Shown here piece by piece: positions 36,201 to 47,526 of a stretch of 64,000 bases of DNA (position 1 is the first letter of the stretch; each line of letters begins with the position of its first letter). Location of the stretch: the NCBI RefSeq assembly GCF_000203795.2, contig NW_006281106.1:935302-999301 (forward strand). The letters run 5' to 3'. Position numbers and translations under genes: made by a program. The notes under the pieces were generated by a model. It did no database searches. It saw only the letters and a program-made list of their open reading frames with translations, and was not told the origin of the DNA. The DNA comes from Batrachochytrium dendrobatidis JAM81. Taxonomy: Eukaryota; Chytridiomycota; Chytridiomycetes; Rhizophydiales.

Positions 36201-36301
36201 GAGATTCTGATCCAAACAGTGCTCACTTACGTATCCCCTGGTACCAGACGTTGGAGTGGAAGTAGTATTCCAGTCTCTGCCTGATAGACTTTGAGTGACA
36301 T
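30278..36301 (-). CDS. ATG11: Autophagy scaffold ATG11 (FIP200-type), many exons
   Basis: Exon 1 (36231-36301) encodes MSLKVYQAETGILLPLQRL, the N-terminal ubiquitin-like start of Atg11. Exon 2 (35699-35822) continues in phase as VDMLRADIEAVTFIPQ. Further exons include PLAPNLSSKERVIAFKRAF, many short helical exons between 32 and 35 kb, and a long coiled-coil exon (about 30682-31596, rich in E, Q, K and A). The last exon (to 30278) has the C-terminal claw-domain signature FKINDLVLFLPTRN, WTAFNVNTPHFFLD and TNPFGLAEETRYHI. Atg11 gathers cargo receptors and the Atg1 kinase for selective autophagy. At least fifteen introns of 60-100 bp interrupt it and I did not resolve every one. Convergent with the repeat-protein gene and divergent from the gene at 36921. 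Confidence 0.8.
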
Positions 36302-36920
36302 TGCTTAATTGAACACGATTGCTGAATGAGGTTTAAGTCGAGTTTGACTGCAATGTCGCAAAATCAAGATTTAAATGTTGAGTAAAATTGTTGGAATTGG
36401 AATACTTGGCCAGTCATGTTGATTCCAAACTGTCAATTCTGTCCATCGTGTCTTTGTTGGGCTGATTCAAATGTCAAAGATTCAAACATTTCACTCTTTA
36501 ATCGCATTGCTGGACATTGCACACAAGCCATCGTTTTATCAGATTGGCATGAAGAATCGCTTTTCAATTTTAGGTGTAGCAAGACTATTTACAGATACTA
36601 CAACTGGGTAGCAGCCTTGTAGATTACTCATATTGCTTAAAGTATGCCAATTCAAAAAAAATTGTTAAATACAGACTATATATAGTACTATGGATTTGCC
36701 CGATAACTAGCCATGTATTAGGCTAGCATAACTAGTAACATCCACACTAAATCACGCGAGTACCAAAGTTGAAAAGCTTATTCGCTTATCAAACTTACTC
36801 GAGACTATTACATAATCAAGCAAGTATAAATATTCATTTTTATCATGCATACTATAAAAATAGAATTCTAGGTGTGCCAGCTAATCTCATTTTATTGACC
36901 AATACCTGTTAATACCATAG
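36302..36920. promoter_or_regulatory. Divergent promoter interval
   Basis: About 620 bp between the ATG11 start and the start of the unrecognised gene. It is AT-rich with only short frames (for example a 68-codon frame at 36416) that show no conserved features. Confidence 0.4.
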
Positions 36921-38663
36921 ATGGAGGTTCCGGACACACACAAAACAGCATCAGATATTGTTGAGCACTTGCTCGAGTTTTGGAATCAACAGTACTTTAT
37001 ATCTGCGCCAAAAAGCATTGAGCTACGTAAATTGGTCATGTCAAGCTCTAATGCGAAATCTCTGCCCACGCTATCCAATATGACTGATCTGCAAGACAGA
37101 ATTGATAGTTCCAATGTGCTTGACAGTGATATCAATAGCAAAAAAAAGGACCAGAATTTAGATTCTGTTAGTGGAAGACTGTCACAGACGGAGCCTTTTG
37201 ATTTCAGCACCAAGAGCAAACAGAACATGGTTTCTCTCACTCAGTTGGATGGTGATGGTGTATTATCAAATGCTATTACTGACGATACAGACGAATCAAT
37301 TATGCAACCATCTATACTTCAACAAGATTTTGAAGTTGAAGAGTTTAATCAGGACATAAACACGGAAAAGGTTACCAACGATAGTAGTGCACAAGGATTT
37401 TCATTTCAAAACGCCATCAGTCAAGCCAATGCAATCCGTGACGAAAAGGCTACAGACAGCAATGAGATTGACAGTCTGTCATTGGATCTGACAAAAGATG
37501 TGCCGAATTCATTGGAAACCTCGCAGATGGGTGAGATAGAGCAAGAGGATATTGATTATGAAGAAACAGCAGAAGCAACAGACTTGCATGACTCTTCAAC
37601 GCTCGCTTTCTCACAAACTCGGCAAAATAATGACTCTATCAAAGTCGGATCGCTGCAATCGATTGTAGATTTATCGTCAAATCAATTGGAAGTTGATGCT
37701 ATACCAGACACTTTAGTAGCAAGCGGCATATCACAAAATAGAATCAGTGCCGATCTTGATTCGCCCGATGCTTTGTATCAAACTGGCAGTATTTCATTAG
37801 CCAATGAGAATTCAAAAAGTTTGAAAAATCTAGCAGGCAATCCCAATCATACCGATACAGTCAAGAAAGCTAGCAATAACTCGAATCTTGTTGATGAAGC
37901 AGACGGATCGTGGAGTTATGACTTGCAACCTAGTTATGCAGATAAATCAAAGTGTGTTTTTGGATTTTGCGCTATATTTTGTCAGCCGTGCAGGATCCAA
38001 CCTATTCCGCTTGCCACTTGCATCATTTGGCTAAAAGTTTCACTCTCTCAGGTAAATTCCAATAAGCTTATATTGTGACAACGATTCAAGCTACGTCACC
38101 AAATATATTGCATTGACTTGGAAATGTATAAACATTAAAGCTTGAGTGAATTCACAATCGAGTGTTTAACGCATCTAATTTACTACACTCGGTCATTTTG
38201 AAAATAGGATAAAACCAAATGGATGGTCGAGTACCGATTTGAGCATAACCACCTGACGCATAGTTTCACTATCCCAGCAAGTGATCCTGTGAGTAGCTTT
38301 AAAGATTCCAACTTTCTTGTGATGCTAAAACTCCAATCCAGCCAAATAGCATCACCGCTTCATCGAGTGCGTGAACTCATTGCATCAAAAAAGCAGCAGG
38401 CATCTGATTTGCTTACGCGAAACCTTTTTAACAGTCAAGATTCTAGTTCATACGGAATTGGTCAATGTGATGACACAGTGGAAGAAAATCGCAAGGTCTA
38501 TCGGGCTACATATGCTGATGCGCAGATCATTTTACAACGTGCTGCATTGGATGCTGCTACCATTGCACGTATTTCTGCAGATACAAAAGTACACAGTTAC
38601 AAAAGTGATCTAAATCATACAACAAACAACATGCTGATCCAAGATCTAGCAAATTTTCGCTAA
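36921..38663 (+). CDS. Unrecognised acidic, Ser/Asp-rich protein
   Basis: Two in-phase exons, 36921-38051 and 38208-38663, about 528 residues. The N-terminal ~35 residues (ASDIVEHLLEFWNQQYF) look folded and helical. Residues ~50-330 are low-complexity, acidic and rich in Ser, Asp, Asn and Gln, hence probably disordered. The C-terminal exon looks structured again: KWMVEYRFEHNHLTHSF, then a helix with RELIASKKQQASDLL and an Ala-rich helix RAALDAATIARISADT. I do not recognise a family. A second possible 42-bp intron (from about 37955) would not change the frame. The gene shares its upstream region with ATG11 and converges on SEH1 with 93 bp between stops. Confidence 0.65.
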
Positions 38664-38756
38664 ATGAATAGAACATGAAAATCAGAATTAAAAATGAAAG
38701 AAATAAAGTCAAATACCAGTTTCAAAGTAAAATTGATGTAAAGATAACTGTGCAGT

Positions 38757-40364
38757 TTATTTAGTCTCGGATGTGGGTTCAAATTGCTCGGCGCATATAG
38801 TGCTGATAAGTTTCCAATCATCCAAATATGATGCTATAAAAACCCACAATATTATCATAGTAGGCTCATGTTAGTACCTTTCAAGACATTACCTGTCAAT
38901 TCAAAAATCAGTGCTCACCTTTCCATAATCGAACATTGCCATCATCACTGCTAGACGACAAAATTGTACCTGTAACATTCCACTCTACCCGCCATGCCTC
39001 TGCACCGTTATTGTCAAAATCTGCTATCAAATCAACTCGAAAATGCTTTTGCATCTTGAATTATAGTATTAAAAATAAGTGCAATATAGTCAAGTTAATT
39101 AAATCCATATTAATTTAGCAATCAAAGTTCATCCTAGTAGTTGAATACAAGCTAGACTTACAGATGTGTCATGTAGTCCCACGACGCCCGAGCGATTAGT
39201 TTCATCAGTCAATTTGAAAATTCTTACATGTCCATCCTTACAAGCAGTTGCAATCAAGTGGTAGCTTCGTCCCATAGTTGGTGCCCATGCAATATCACAC
39301 AAAGTATCACCATGTCCTGGAAGTACCTCGTATGGCTGCCATTTCCCATGATAATCAACACGATATACTTTGGCAGTATGGTCACGACCGCATCCAACAA
39401 CAAGCATTTGGGACTCCATACGAGATTGGCACCACGATACGCAGTAAAGACCATCCGACTCCTTGGATCCCCCAGAAACAATCTCAATCTCTTCCATTAG
39501 AGTCCAAGAAGTCAGATTAACAACATCCATGGCTTCATATATTCTTAATACACCGTCAGACCCACACGCAGCCTACAAAACGGATTCAAAATAAGCGTAT
39601 CGAATACGAGTTAAAGCAATCTTCAAACAAGTGGTCAAGCAGAGCATCCAATACAATAGCCTTACTAATTTTAGTCCCAAATGATTAGGTGCAAACTCAA
39701 TATCGTGTACAGATCCTCTACTCTCTGTCAATGTGGCACATTCAGTCCATCGTCGACCACTCTGACATTGCTCTGTTACCAAATGAAGAGATTCATTAGA
39801 CACTCTCAAGTCTTATTTTGCCAATCAAGATCTAATATTTAGATGAGTTGCTCTCTAATTACCCTGTTCCTGCTCTTCCCAGATTTTAACAGTTTTATCA
39901 AATGAGCAAGATGCAAAGACTTGTCCAAACTCTGGATGAGCCCAAGATGCCTTGACGATCGATGAATCGTGGGCCTAATTGTACGTAACCAAAATCAACT
40001 ATAAGTATCATCCATACACAGCAAATATTCTAAACAATAGCCAGGCTCAATTCAAGGATAAACTAGTACCAACTAAACAAAAAGTTGTAAATCAATTAGC
40101 TCAAATTCAACCCAATACCTTCCAAACATCATTGAGACTCCATGCGCCTGTATCTTCAACCTGCCATACTTTGATCCGTTGGTCAGAAGAAACAGTCTAA
40201 TGCAATATTCCATAGTGTTAAGGCTGGAATATCAAGAGGAGATTCATATTTCAAGATCCAAATCAAGAAATAACTCATACAATCAACTTTGTTCCATAAT
40301 AGTCATAAACAACATCATGTATAAGGTCTTCATGGCCAGCATCGAATGTAGATAGCTGCTTCAT
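38757..40364 (-). CDS. SEH1: Nucleoporin Seh1, WD40 repeat protein
   Basis: Several exons with short introns. It starts [24 protein letters not shown] at 40364. Next come the blade strands with [30 protein letters not shown] and [12 protein letters not shown], all characteristic of the Seh1/Sec13 branch. The exon at 39129-39530 has [15 protein letters not shown]; the next encodes [22 protein letters not shown] and NVRLWK. The last exon ends [17 protein letters not shown]. Seh1 serves in the Y-complex of the nuclear pore and in the SEACIT/GATOR complex that regulates TORC1. The Seh1 call is preferred over Sec13 because of the long loops and the C-terminal tail after the last blade. Exon edges are not all resolved. 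Confidence 0.85.
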
Positions 40365-40464
40365 CTCGTATACAAATAATGCGAGTTTGATTAAAGGACT
40401 GGAAATGTCTGTTGTTGAAATTGCAAAACAAGTCACGTGTTGATGAAATGATCAATTCAGCATT

Positions 40465-40700
40465 TACAACACCGAGTCAAGTCGTGTTCACGTCAATGCA
40501 ACTCACTAAAGGTTCAATCATGAAATAATGAGCAACAATATTATGTCTTTTGGTATTTATCTTGACGATTGTCATGTATAGTTGCATTCCTGTGACTGAA
40601 TTGCTAAACTAGAAAGTGTAACAAATATTCAACTATTGTTTATTCCAGAGGCAGTCACTGCATAATAAATACAAGTTTCATTTCAAGTGAATATGGCTAC
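40465..40700 (+). mobile_element. Decayed TIR element between SEH1 and seipin
   Basis: Left end TTACAACACCGAGTCAAG with an internal TTCACGTCAATG is damaged; the right end TTTCAAGTGAATATGGCTAC is recognisable. The right-side block AACTATTGTTTATTCCAGAGG matches the transposase-side block of the 3354 copy. Confidence 0.6.
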
Positions 40701-40730
40701 AAGTAGCCAAATGCAAATCATATTCCAAAT

Positions 40731-43382
40731 TTATTCATACTTGTTTTGGTTTTCTAAGTTCTTGACTGGCTCAACCATTGATTCATTAGTCAACCGCGTC
40801 AAGTTGTCCTGATCTACATTTTCATTTGGAACAACCTGCTGCTGAAGTCCAATCGGCTCTAAAGTGCACTCTGCATTACTGCTATATTGTGATGCTGTAT
40901 TTTCAACTGTCCGTCTAGTAGAATGCAAATCCATTTGGTCTCTTGTTGTTTCAAGCTGTGATGAGGTGCGTGTTGTTGATAAATGATTTACACGACCACG
41001 CGGTGATGATCTGGACATAGCTGTGTGGGTATAGGTGGACTCACCAGGAGTAAATGAACGAATTGGAGTTGTATATTGGGAAGAAAAGGCTGATTCGTAA
41101 GGTAATGAATACAGCGAACCGTAACGAGAATTCGCAAGTGATGAAGTGGTTCTCGTGGTGACACCATTGCTTATAAAGTAAGGATCATCTGTATTGAGCT
41201 GTGTTGCAGGCTCCAATGACTCATTAGTTTGAACTCTGCGATAAACCAGCCGTGAGTCATGTGTTTTGTATTGAGCAGATGGCTGATCTCTCGTATCGTA
41301 TCCTTTAAACTCGCGTCGGGTGTTGCTGCCGCCATCAAGATAATCAGCATCATCTTTTTTGTCGTCATAAGTTGTGCGGTTTGAGACCAAGATGTTTTTG
41401 TCAGTCTCTTCCAAATTCTGCTCAGTTTTAAACACACCAGTATTGCCAGTGGTATTTTCGTATTCGTCTGACTGCGTTTCGTCCTCATCGTCGTTGATAA
41501 AAAGAACTTCAATGATTTTCCAAAATGACGAGAGAATCATCGTTTCGATAAAAATAATGAACGAAATAAACGCTATTGATGTTACTAGCCACCAATGGTA
41601 CATGAAATAACTAAGCCCTTGGAAATGCGTATCAACTCGCAGATTCGTTCCGTATGTCTGAAGTTTAGGCTCAGATAACAAGATTGAAACCCTATCAAGT
41701 GGTGTAGCCTAATTCATTCAAATGATTGAGTAAGCTTACAAGTATAAATTTGAAATGTAGTAGACAAACATGTTGAAAATCAAACTGCAAACCAATTACA
41801 TGAATACATACTCTTTTCTCTGCATATGATTCAATCAGCTTGATGGATATTTTCTGAGTTTCTAAAGGTACGCTGATAAAAATGGAAGGGAAATTCCAGA
41901 TTAAAGCCATAGATCGTTGCAACAGCGACTTGTACTGTACTATCCCCTATTGGTAAAATTAATCGGCTTAGATTCAATCCAAACAATAAGATACAATCAG
42001 GCACTAAAACTTGATACCAAATTTGACTTACAGGTCTGCTGGAAAATCCAAGTGTGAGGTTTTTGGAAAAAAGCTGAACACTTACCATGAAATTGCCTAT
42101 ATCGAGACACATTGAACAAAATGAGATGAATAATTAAATACAAAATAGTTTATGTTTTCAAACTGTTTTCAATACAAACCTAGTTTCAAATTCTCATTAG
42201 AGTCTGGGATAGTGAGATCTACTGAAAAACTATAGTGCTGAGTAGGTACTAAAAATGGCGTATGTGCTGGCTTGAATTCTGTTAGATTGATAAGGGCAAA
42301 CGGAATCCTAAACAAGTGGATCAATTAGTATATTGATAAAAAACAAGACGCTTGAAAGTATTCGCGAGTCGGAGCAAATTGAGTTGCATGAGTTTTCGCA
42401 TGTAATGATTGAGCAATTATACAGTCATATTCATGTAAATGAACAATCAAATAAAGATGAAAAATGCATGGTAAACAGCCAGTTTCATGAGATAATTGGT
42501 TCCAGTTTACTGGAAGACACTGTCTTTTCTGAACTCCTTGACCCATTGATTCTTGTTCTTTGTGCTCATTTTTGTATAAACAACCAAAAGAATATTCACA
42601 TCACAGCTTCGGTAAATTCCACACTTGTCCAATTTCCAACTTTTTAAAATGAGCACTACAATATTGGGTGATTGGCATGGAAATAACAGTTGCATCCTTG
42701 ATCTTGTTCTCTTGAACTAGAACGCGAACGCATCCGAGTTTAGAATACAAGGTAGAGTTTGATTGACAGCATCAAACAGTCGAATCCAATATCCAGTTTT
42801 AAACTTGTCGATCGTACAATGCATGACTATGTCAAAAAAGGGAGAAAGAGATCAATACAGTTCAAACTATATTTTGATTGTGCATCATATGGACGTTGTT
42901 TAAAACCAAAAGAATTGAAAAGGTCAACTGAAAAGTCAGTCTGTAGTAGGGATACGCAATGAATGTTCATTGTCTATTCCAAAGCAAAATAGAACCACTG
43001 CATAATACAAAAGTGTTCGATTCTATATGAATACAGCTGTAAAGTCATCCATTTAAAAATACCTTAATGGATGCATATCCGAATTCAAAACTGTTGGATA
43101 CTGCAGATAAAACGGAATAACAATTGATGCCTGAGGCATGTATAGTGTATAGAAAAGACTGTAGATACTGATTGCCAAGGTGGCCATAACCCCCAGTATA
43201 CCTCCAAAGACGAGCGAGTTTAAAGCTATGCGCTGATTCTTTTGGGAAGTGAGTTGCTCAATGATCTTTGTTAACCATGGCTGAATAATCAATCTGACTT
43301 GATCAGCAATATTGATGACTCTCTCCATACCACTCAGTTGTATTAATGATGATATAGTGGGTGATGCTGGTCCATTCGACAT
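40731..43382 (-). CDS. Seipin, ER lipid-droplet biogenesis protein
   Basis: Exon 1 (43063-43382) starts MSNGPASPT and carries TM1 (LVFGGILGVMATLAISIYSLFYTLYMP). The luminal domain follows: exon 2 (42180-42307, RIPFALINLTEFKPAHTPFLVP), NFMVSVQLFSKNLTLGFSSRP and YAEKRVSILL-like segments. The last exon has the seipin strand TYGTNLRVDTHFQGLSYFMYHW directly before TM2 (WWLVTSIAFISFIIFIETMIL). A hydrophilic cytosolic tail of ~240 residues ends the protein. Seipin oligomers sit at ER-droplet contacts and control triglyceride packing. The tail is longer than in yeast Sei1 and more like animal seipin; its function is unknown. Intron 1 (42308-43062) is mostly a 622-bp TIR element. Confidence 0.85.
42420..43041 (+). 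mobile_element. TIR element, 622 bp, in seipin intron 1
   Basis: Starts TACAGTCATATTCATGTAAA and ends CTATATGAATACAGCTGTA, TA edges. The minus strand at 42507-42695 encodes an eroded zinc-ribbon remnant (KLDKCGIYRSCDVNILLVVY). The transposase-side block TTCATTGTCTATTCCAAAGC is near the right end. A middle block (ATCGTACAATGCATGAC...) is shared with the long copies at 54822 and 57581. Confidence 0.8.
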
Positions 43383-43737
43383 CGATGTTGAAGTTTGGGC
43401 AAATTGGAAGCACCAAGAAATTGGCATATAAAATTTGGTAGTTTTCAGCACAACTGCAAGATGGTAAAACCATCAGACTCTGCGATTGCAGTCTTACTAC
43501 TAAAATGTATTCTTAAATTTCAACAATTTAAGCGTTTGCTAAACAGAATGGTTTTAAAAGTATTATTTCAAGTGGCTGCTAGGCAGTGTAATGGACAGTC
43601 TTGCTATCGAGTGAACTTTGAAACACATCAATGTAAAGCTATATACTTGTTTGACTAGAAAATGGATTGTCGATTCAACAAATTTGAATAATATGACATT
43701 TAATAGCCAGTACTGATACTTTAATTGATGGTGTTAT

Positions 43738-44107
43738 CCATAGTTGTATTTGCATCAGATCGAATATTTGTATTTGTCATGCTGTCATTGCTCCGAAAAA
43801 GCAATGTTTAAATATTTGTTACGTATCCTTACTAGAAATTGACTTTGACATTCTTTAATAAATTACAGTTTTTAATCGAGATTGTTCTCATTGTACGATC
43901 ACCAGATATTGGGTTTATCGAGTCTACTTTATATTCTAAATCTTGTACGTTCGCGTTCTAGTTCAATCATGCAGTCATAGGAATGAATTATACATGCCAA
44001 TCATCAAGAAAAAGACCAAAAATATAATATTGTCACTCATCATTCCATGATTGACAGTTTATTAAATATCCTTATTTGGTGGTCTATTTTACGTCAACAT
44101 GGTGGTG
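43738..44107 (-). mobile_element. Decayed TIR element between seipin and CEG1
   Basis: Left end ATAGTTGTATTTGCATCAGA and right end TTTTACGTCAACATGGTGG are both diverged. The interior retains family blocks (TTGTACGTTCGCGTTCTAGTTC and ATACATGCCAATCATC). It sits in the divergent promoter interval. Confidence 0.55.
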
Positions 44108-44191
44108 CGGATATTCATCAACCAAAGCTTGGATAAAAACATAAATTGCATTTTGCTCATCCAACTTCAATATTGAACCTGATATTCAAGA

Positions 44192-46112
44192 ATGCTCCCT
44201 CAAATACCCGGAAGACGAATAGATAATACAAGACATCTCAGAAACCTACGGGAAAGAGTTTCAATGTTGATGCAAACAAACGCCAGTATCAGCAGGCATG
44301 TTTTTGTTGTCTGCTAAACTGACTCGCCATCAATATTGCAGGTTGAATGGATCATAAAAGAACCTGAATCAATGCTTTAGCATTATTCAGAGTCGAGTGT
44401 TCAGTTACTCTAAACAATCTGGCATGATCTATCCTTTTATTAGATGCCAATCATGTGTAGTTGTCTAGAGTTTCTAAGCTGACAATAAACATGTAGATTT
44501 CCTGGAGCACAACCCATCAGCTTCTCTTCAAGACATATCGAGGAAGAGCTCATGGTAGAAGACTACTTTGTCAGTGAAAAGGCTGACGGTGTGCGATGCA
44601 TGATGTTTACAACAACATTACAAGATGGTCAAGTAGAATCATACCTGGTTAGTTTCCGTTGCCATGATTATAGCCACAGCTCACATTCTCGACTTGCCTT
44701 TCAAGGTTAAAAAGTGCTTGTTTTATGACAAAGGATGAATGGAAGCTGACAAATTTAGTGCTGGTTATAGATTGATCGCAAAAATGAGTACTATCTACTC
44801 GAGTTTGGAATGTGGAGAAAAGGATTCAATGACATGCATTTTGATACAGTATTAGACGGAGAACTGGTATTCGAGACAAAGAAAGATCGGGTATAATACT
44901 AGGCTGGAATATTATGTGGGTGTTTACTGATATATACCAGATCTTTAACCTTGATCGTTCATCTGATTTTTAGTCTGGCCAGGAAAGTCGAGAACTATGG
45001 TTTCTCTTGTTTGACGCAATGGTAGTTGACGGAAAGAATCTTTGCGATAGACCTTATACCAAGCGATTGGGGGTAAGCAACAACCTTTACGCAAGCTTGA
45101 AATGAGACCACCAGTATAAATGTTAAAGTGGATACTTGCTGATTTCGAGTTGTCGATATATGATGAACTAACCAAGTCTTATTTTATGCTTTTATCATAA
45201 TTAGTATCTACGAGAATTTGTTCTCATACCACATCTAGAATATCTAAAACGTAACCCAAATCAAAAACACAACTATCCATTTGAAATTGTTCAAAAGCAT
45301 CTCGAGCTATCTTACAAGGTTCAAAAAGTATTCGATATGATGAGCAAATGCCACCATAAGACAGATGGTGTTATTTATACATCCTCCATTGCACCATATG
45401 TTTCTGGAACATGCTCCAAAATGTGAGTTGATATATTTGAATTTCATACTGCACAATGATTCATTTGTCGTTTCCTAATATACTGACATTTTAACTTTAA
45501 ACATTAGGCTCAAATGGAAACCATCAGAAGAAAACACGGTAGATTTTAAAATACTTGATATGAAATTAGACGGATCATATCCATTGTTTCGTATTGGGAT
45601 TCTAGAGAATCGTAACCAGTATTCTGATTTTGGTATCATCACCTTGAGCGAAGAGACTTCAAAAGAGTATGTTGATTCAACACTTTTAACGATTCAATAT
45701 TGACTTGCGGTCAATACTAAATAGTGTAACATGTGTAATCTCATTTATATTGAAAGATGGGCCAAAAACCCACCAGTGGGACGAATTATCGAATGCAGGT
45801 ATGATCCAAATTGGCCATTGAATTGGCGGTTTTCTAGATTTCGGGATGACAAGGATTCGGCAAATCATATTAGCACTTATAACAGCATCATGATATCCAT
45901 CAATGACAATGTTCAAAAAGATGATGTAAGTGTTTTGGTAGTTATAGCCTATGCCAAAAGCACGACACATTTAAAAATTAACTTTGAATATTGTTTGCAT
46001 TTTTATCTAAATGGGTGAATCTATGGTATTGGTATAAAAGTTGATCAAGGCATCAAATGCTATTGAAGCAACTTGGAAGCAAAGAACAATCGGCAATGAA
46101 GTGAGAATTTGA
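44192..46112 (+). CDS. CEG1: mRNA capping enzyme, GTP:RNA guanylyltransferase
   Basis: About eight exons with 60-100 bp introns. It starts MLPQIPGRRIDN at 44192. The nucleotidyltransferase motifs appear in order: motif I SEKADGVRCMMF with the GMP-accepting Lys (near 44580), motif III FDTVLDGELVFE, motif IV CHHKTDGVIYTS, motif V LKWKPSEENTVDFKILD, and the C-terminal OB-fold motif GRIIECRYDPNWPLNWRFSRFRDDK. The final exon ends AIEATWKQRTIGNE. It adds GMP to the 5' diphosphate of nascent Pol II transcripts. It is the separate fungal type, with no phosphatase domain fused. The window also carries RPB2, its Pol II partner machinery, but they are not adjacent. The call is firm; small exon edges are not fully checked. 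Confidence 0.88.
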
Positions 46113-46304
46113 ATATAGTTTAATGGTGATTTCTTGAAAATCAAAAAATATGTGTATAGAAGCCCAAGACGAGGGCAACAGATTGATGGCAGTTAATATG
46201 ACGAGATGCTTGGTTGATTAAAATTGATACTTGCAGCCATATTCACGTAAAATGAAACATTAAATAAGTCGGAATATATGATAAACAGTCATGTTTGATT
46301 GGTG

Positions 46305-46535
46305 TCAATCTTGATGTGCAATATTGTTTTTTGAACTCGTTAATTTACTGGTCTTGATGTTCATTTTGTACAAAAATACAGAGCGAATGTTTACATTTCT
46401 GTTCCAATATATTCCACATCCTTGACATTGGTTCAACTTCCAACTTTCCTTCAAATACTGGGTAACTAGCATGTGAGTTGCATTTCTGAAATATTCTTGA
46501 ACTAGAATGCGAACGTATCTGATGTTAGGATACAA
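46305..46535 (-). pseudogene. Fanzor (TnpB-like) C-terminal zinc-ribbon remnant
   Basis: About 76 codons ending near the left TIR. The C-x2-C pair (CQGC) followed by GIYWNRNVN fits the OrfB zinc ribbon plus RuvC-III signature 'WNRDxNAA'; here the Asp is Asn, so this copy is dead. The N-terminal body with RuvC-I and II is absent. Fanzors are RNA-guided endonucleases of eukaryotic transposons; assignment rests on this short motif. Confidence 0.6.
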
Positions 46536-46554
46536 CAGAGTTTCCTATAATTTA

Positions 46555-46884
46555 ATCTTATGTGCTTCATATGACAATCAATGTGTTTGGAGATTGATCA
46601 AGGCAGCAATGAATGCTGTAATATTAAGACATGCAACATTCCCAAACGGTCACTTTATTCTAGACAACATTCCATTCCACAAAACAACTCTAATTAGACA
46701 TGGTTTACCAACTATTCAACAAACAGCGCGAGGTTTGGAACTACACTATACAGCATCATACTGTCCATTCTTGAACCCTGCTGACAATTACTTTGGTGTT
46801 TGGAATGGCTTTGTGCGTCGAGTAATTCCAGACACCAAACAACTTTTAACTTCAATAGAAAAAGCAATCAATTTCCAATAATAA
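46555..46884 (+). pseudogene. Tc1/mariner/IS630-type transposase C-terminal fragment
   Basis: About 108 codons with no native start: the open frame enters from the Fanzor side of a deletion junction. VWRLIKAAMNAVI, HFILDNIPFHKT and ASYCPFLNPADNYFGVWNG follow the DDE_3 order (helix, Asp in a buried strand, 'SP-LNP-E/D-F---W'). The frame stops near the right TIR. The DNA-binding domain and first Asp are missing. Confidence 0.75.
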
Positions 46885-46966
46885 CGAATATGTAACGATT
46901 GTTTATTCCAAGACAATCATTACAAGATAAATATAGAAAAGTGTTTCATTTTACGTGAATATTGAT

Positions 46967-47526
46967 ATCCAAGTGCAAAGTGATATGCGCATGATATGCA
47001 CATGATATACATGCGGTCGGAAAAGACCAGTATTTGGACTATAGTGAGAATTCGAGGTCACGGACGCACACAACCGAACTAATTAGCAATTATCCATAAA
47101 ACAGAGGCCCGTGTTTCAGGCTGAAAATATCAGGATGGTAATCCACGCAAAATGACGCCCAACCATGCACCAATTCTTGTAATTTGATATGCTCATACAA
47201 GTCAAAGCGTAATATAGGTTATACAATTAACTACTGTCGCATGCTCGTTTCGGAACCAATTTGCAACGGCAAAAATGCCTTGATCACATTTTTACACTCT
47301 CCTTTGGTTAAATAACACCAGCAGACCCCACTTTGAATTATATTTAAAATTCGACGATACTTTGTATTTTACTAGATCCATTTTTCATTTTGGCTAGACA
47401 GGTTCATCATATTGTTACATCTACAACTAAATCTCATCAAACTACCACTTGAAATTCGACTTTCATTGTAACTCGGGCGTATATATATTTTGTTTAAAGC
47501 CAACACACTAAATCAAAGCCGCTACT
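46967..47526. promoter_or_regulatory. Upstream region of the multicopper oxidase with TATA-like box
   Basis: 560 bp with no gene. A TATA-like run (TATATATATTT, about 47480-47490) lies ~37 bp before the oxidase start codon, a spacing usual for short fungal leaders. A partial tandem repeat (GATATGCGCATGATATGCACATGATATAC) is at about 46982-47010. Confidence 0.5.

Larger units (their letters stand above)
46231..46966 (+). mobile_element. Composite TIR element with transposase and Fanzor remnants
   Basis: This is the most informative copy. Left end CAGCCATATTCACGTAAAAT, right end CATTTTACGTGAATATTG. On the minus strand (46305-46535) lies LNQCQGCGIYWNRNVNIRSV, the zinc-ribbon/RuvC-III region of a Fanzor/TnpB-like protein. 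On the plus strand (about 46555-46881) lies a DDE fragment with HFILDNIPFHKT and YCPFLNPADNYFGVW. These match the second Asp and the final catalytic block of Tc1/mariner/IS630 transposases, in which the final acidic residue follows 'LNP'. Both remnants point outward to their own TIR, implying a full element with two divergently transcribed genes. Confidence 0.82.

Noticed and set aside
46507..46881. 124-codon frame as an intact gene
   Set aside because: Its start lies in the antisense of the Fanzor remnant and only the C-terminal part is transposase; it is a deletion-junction fragment.
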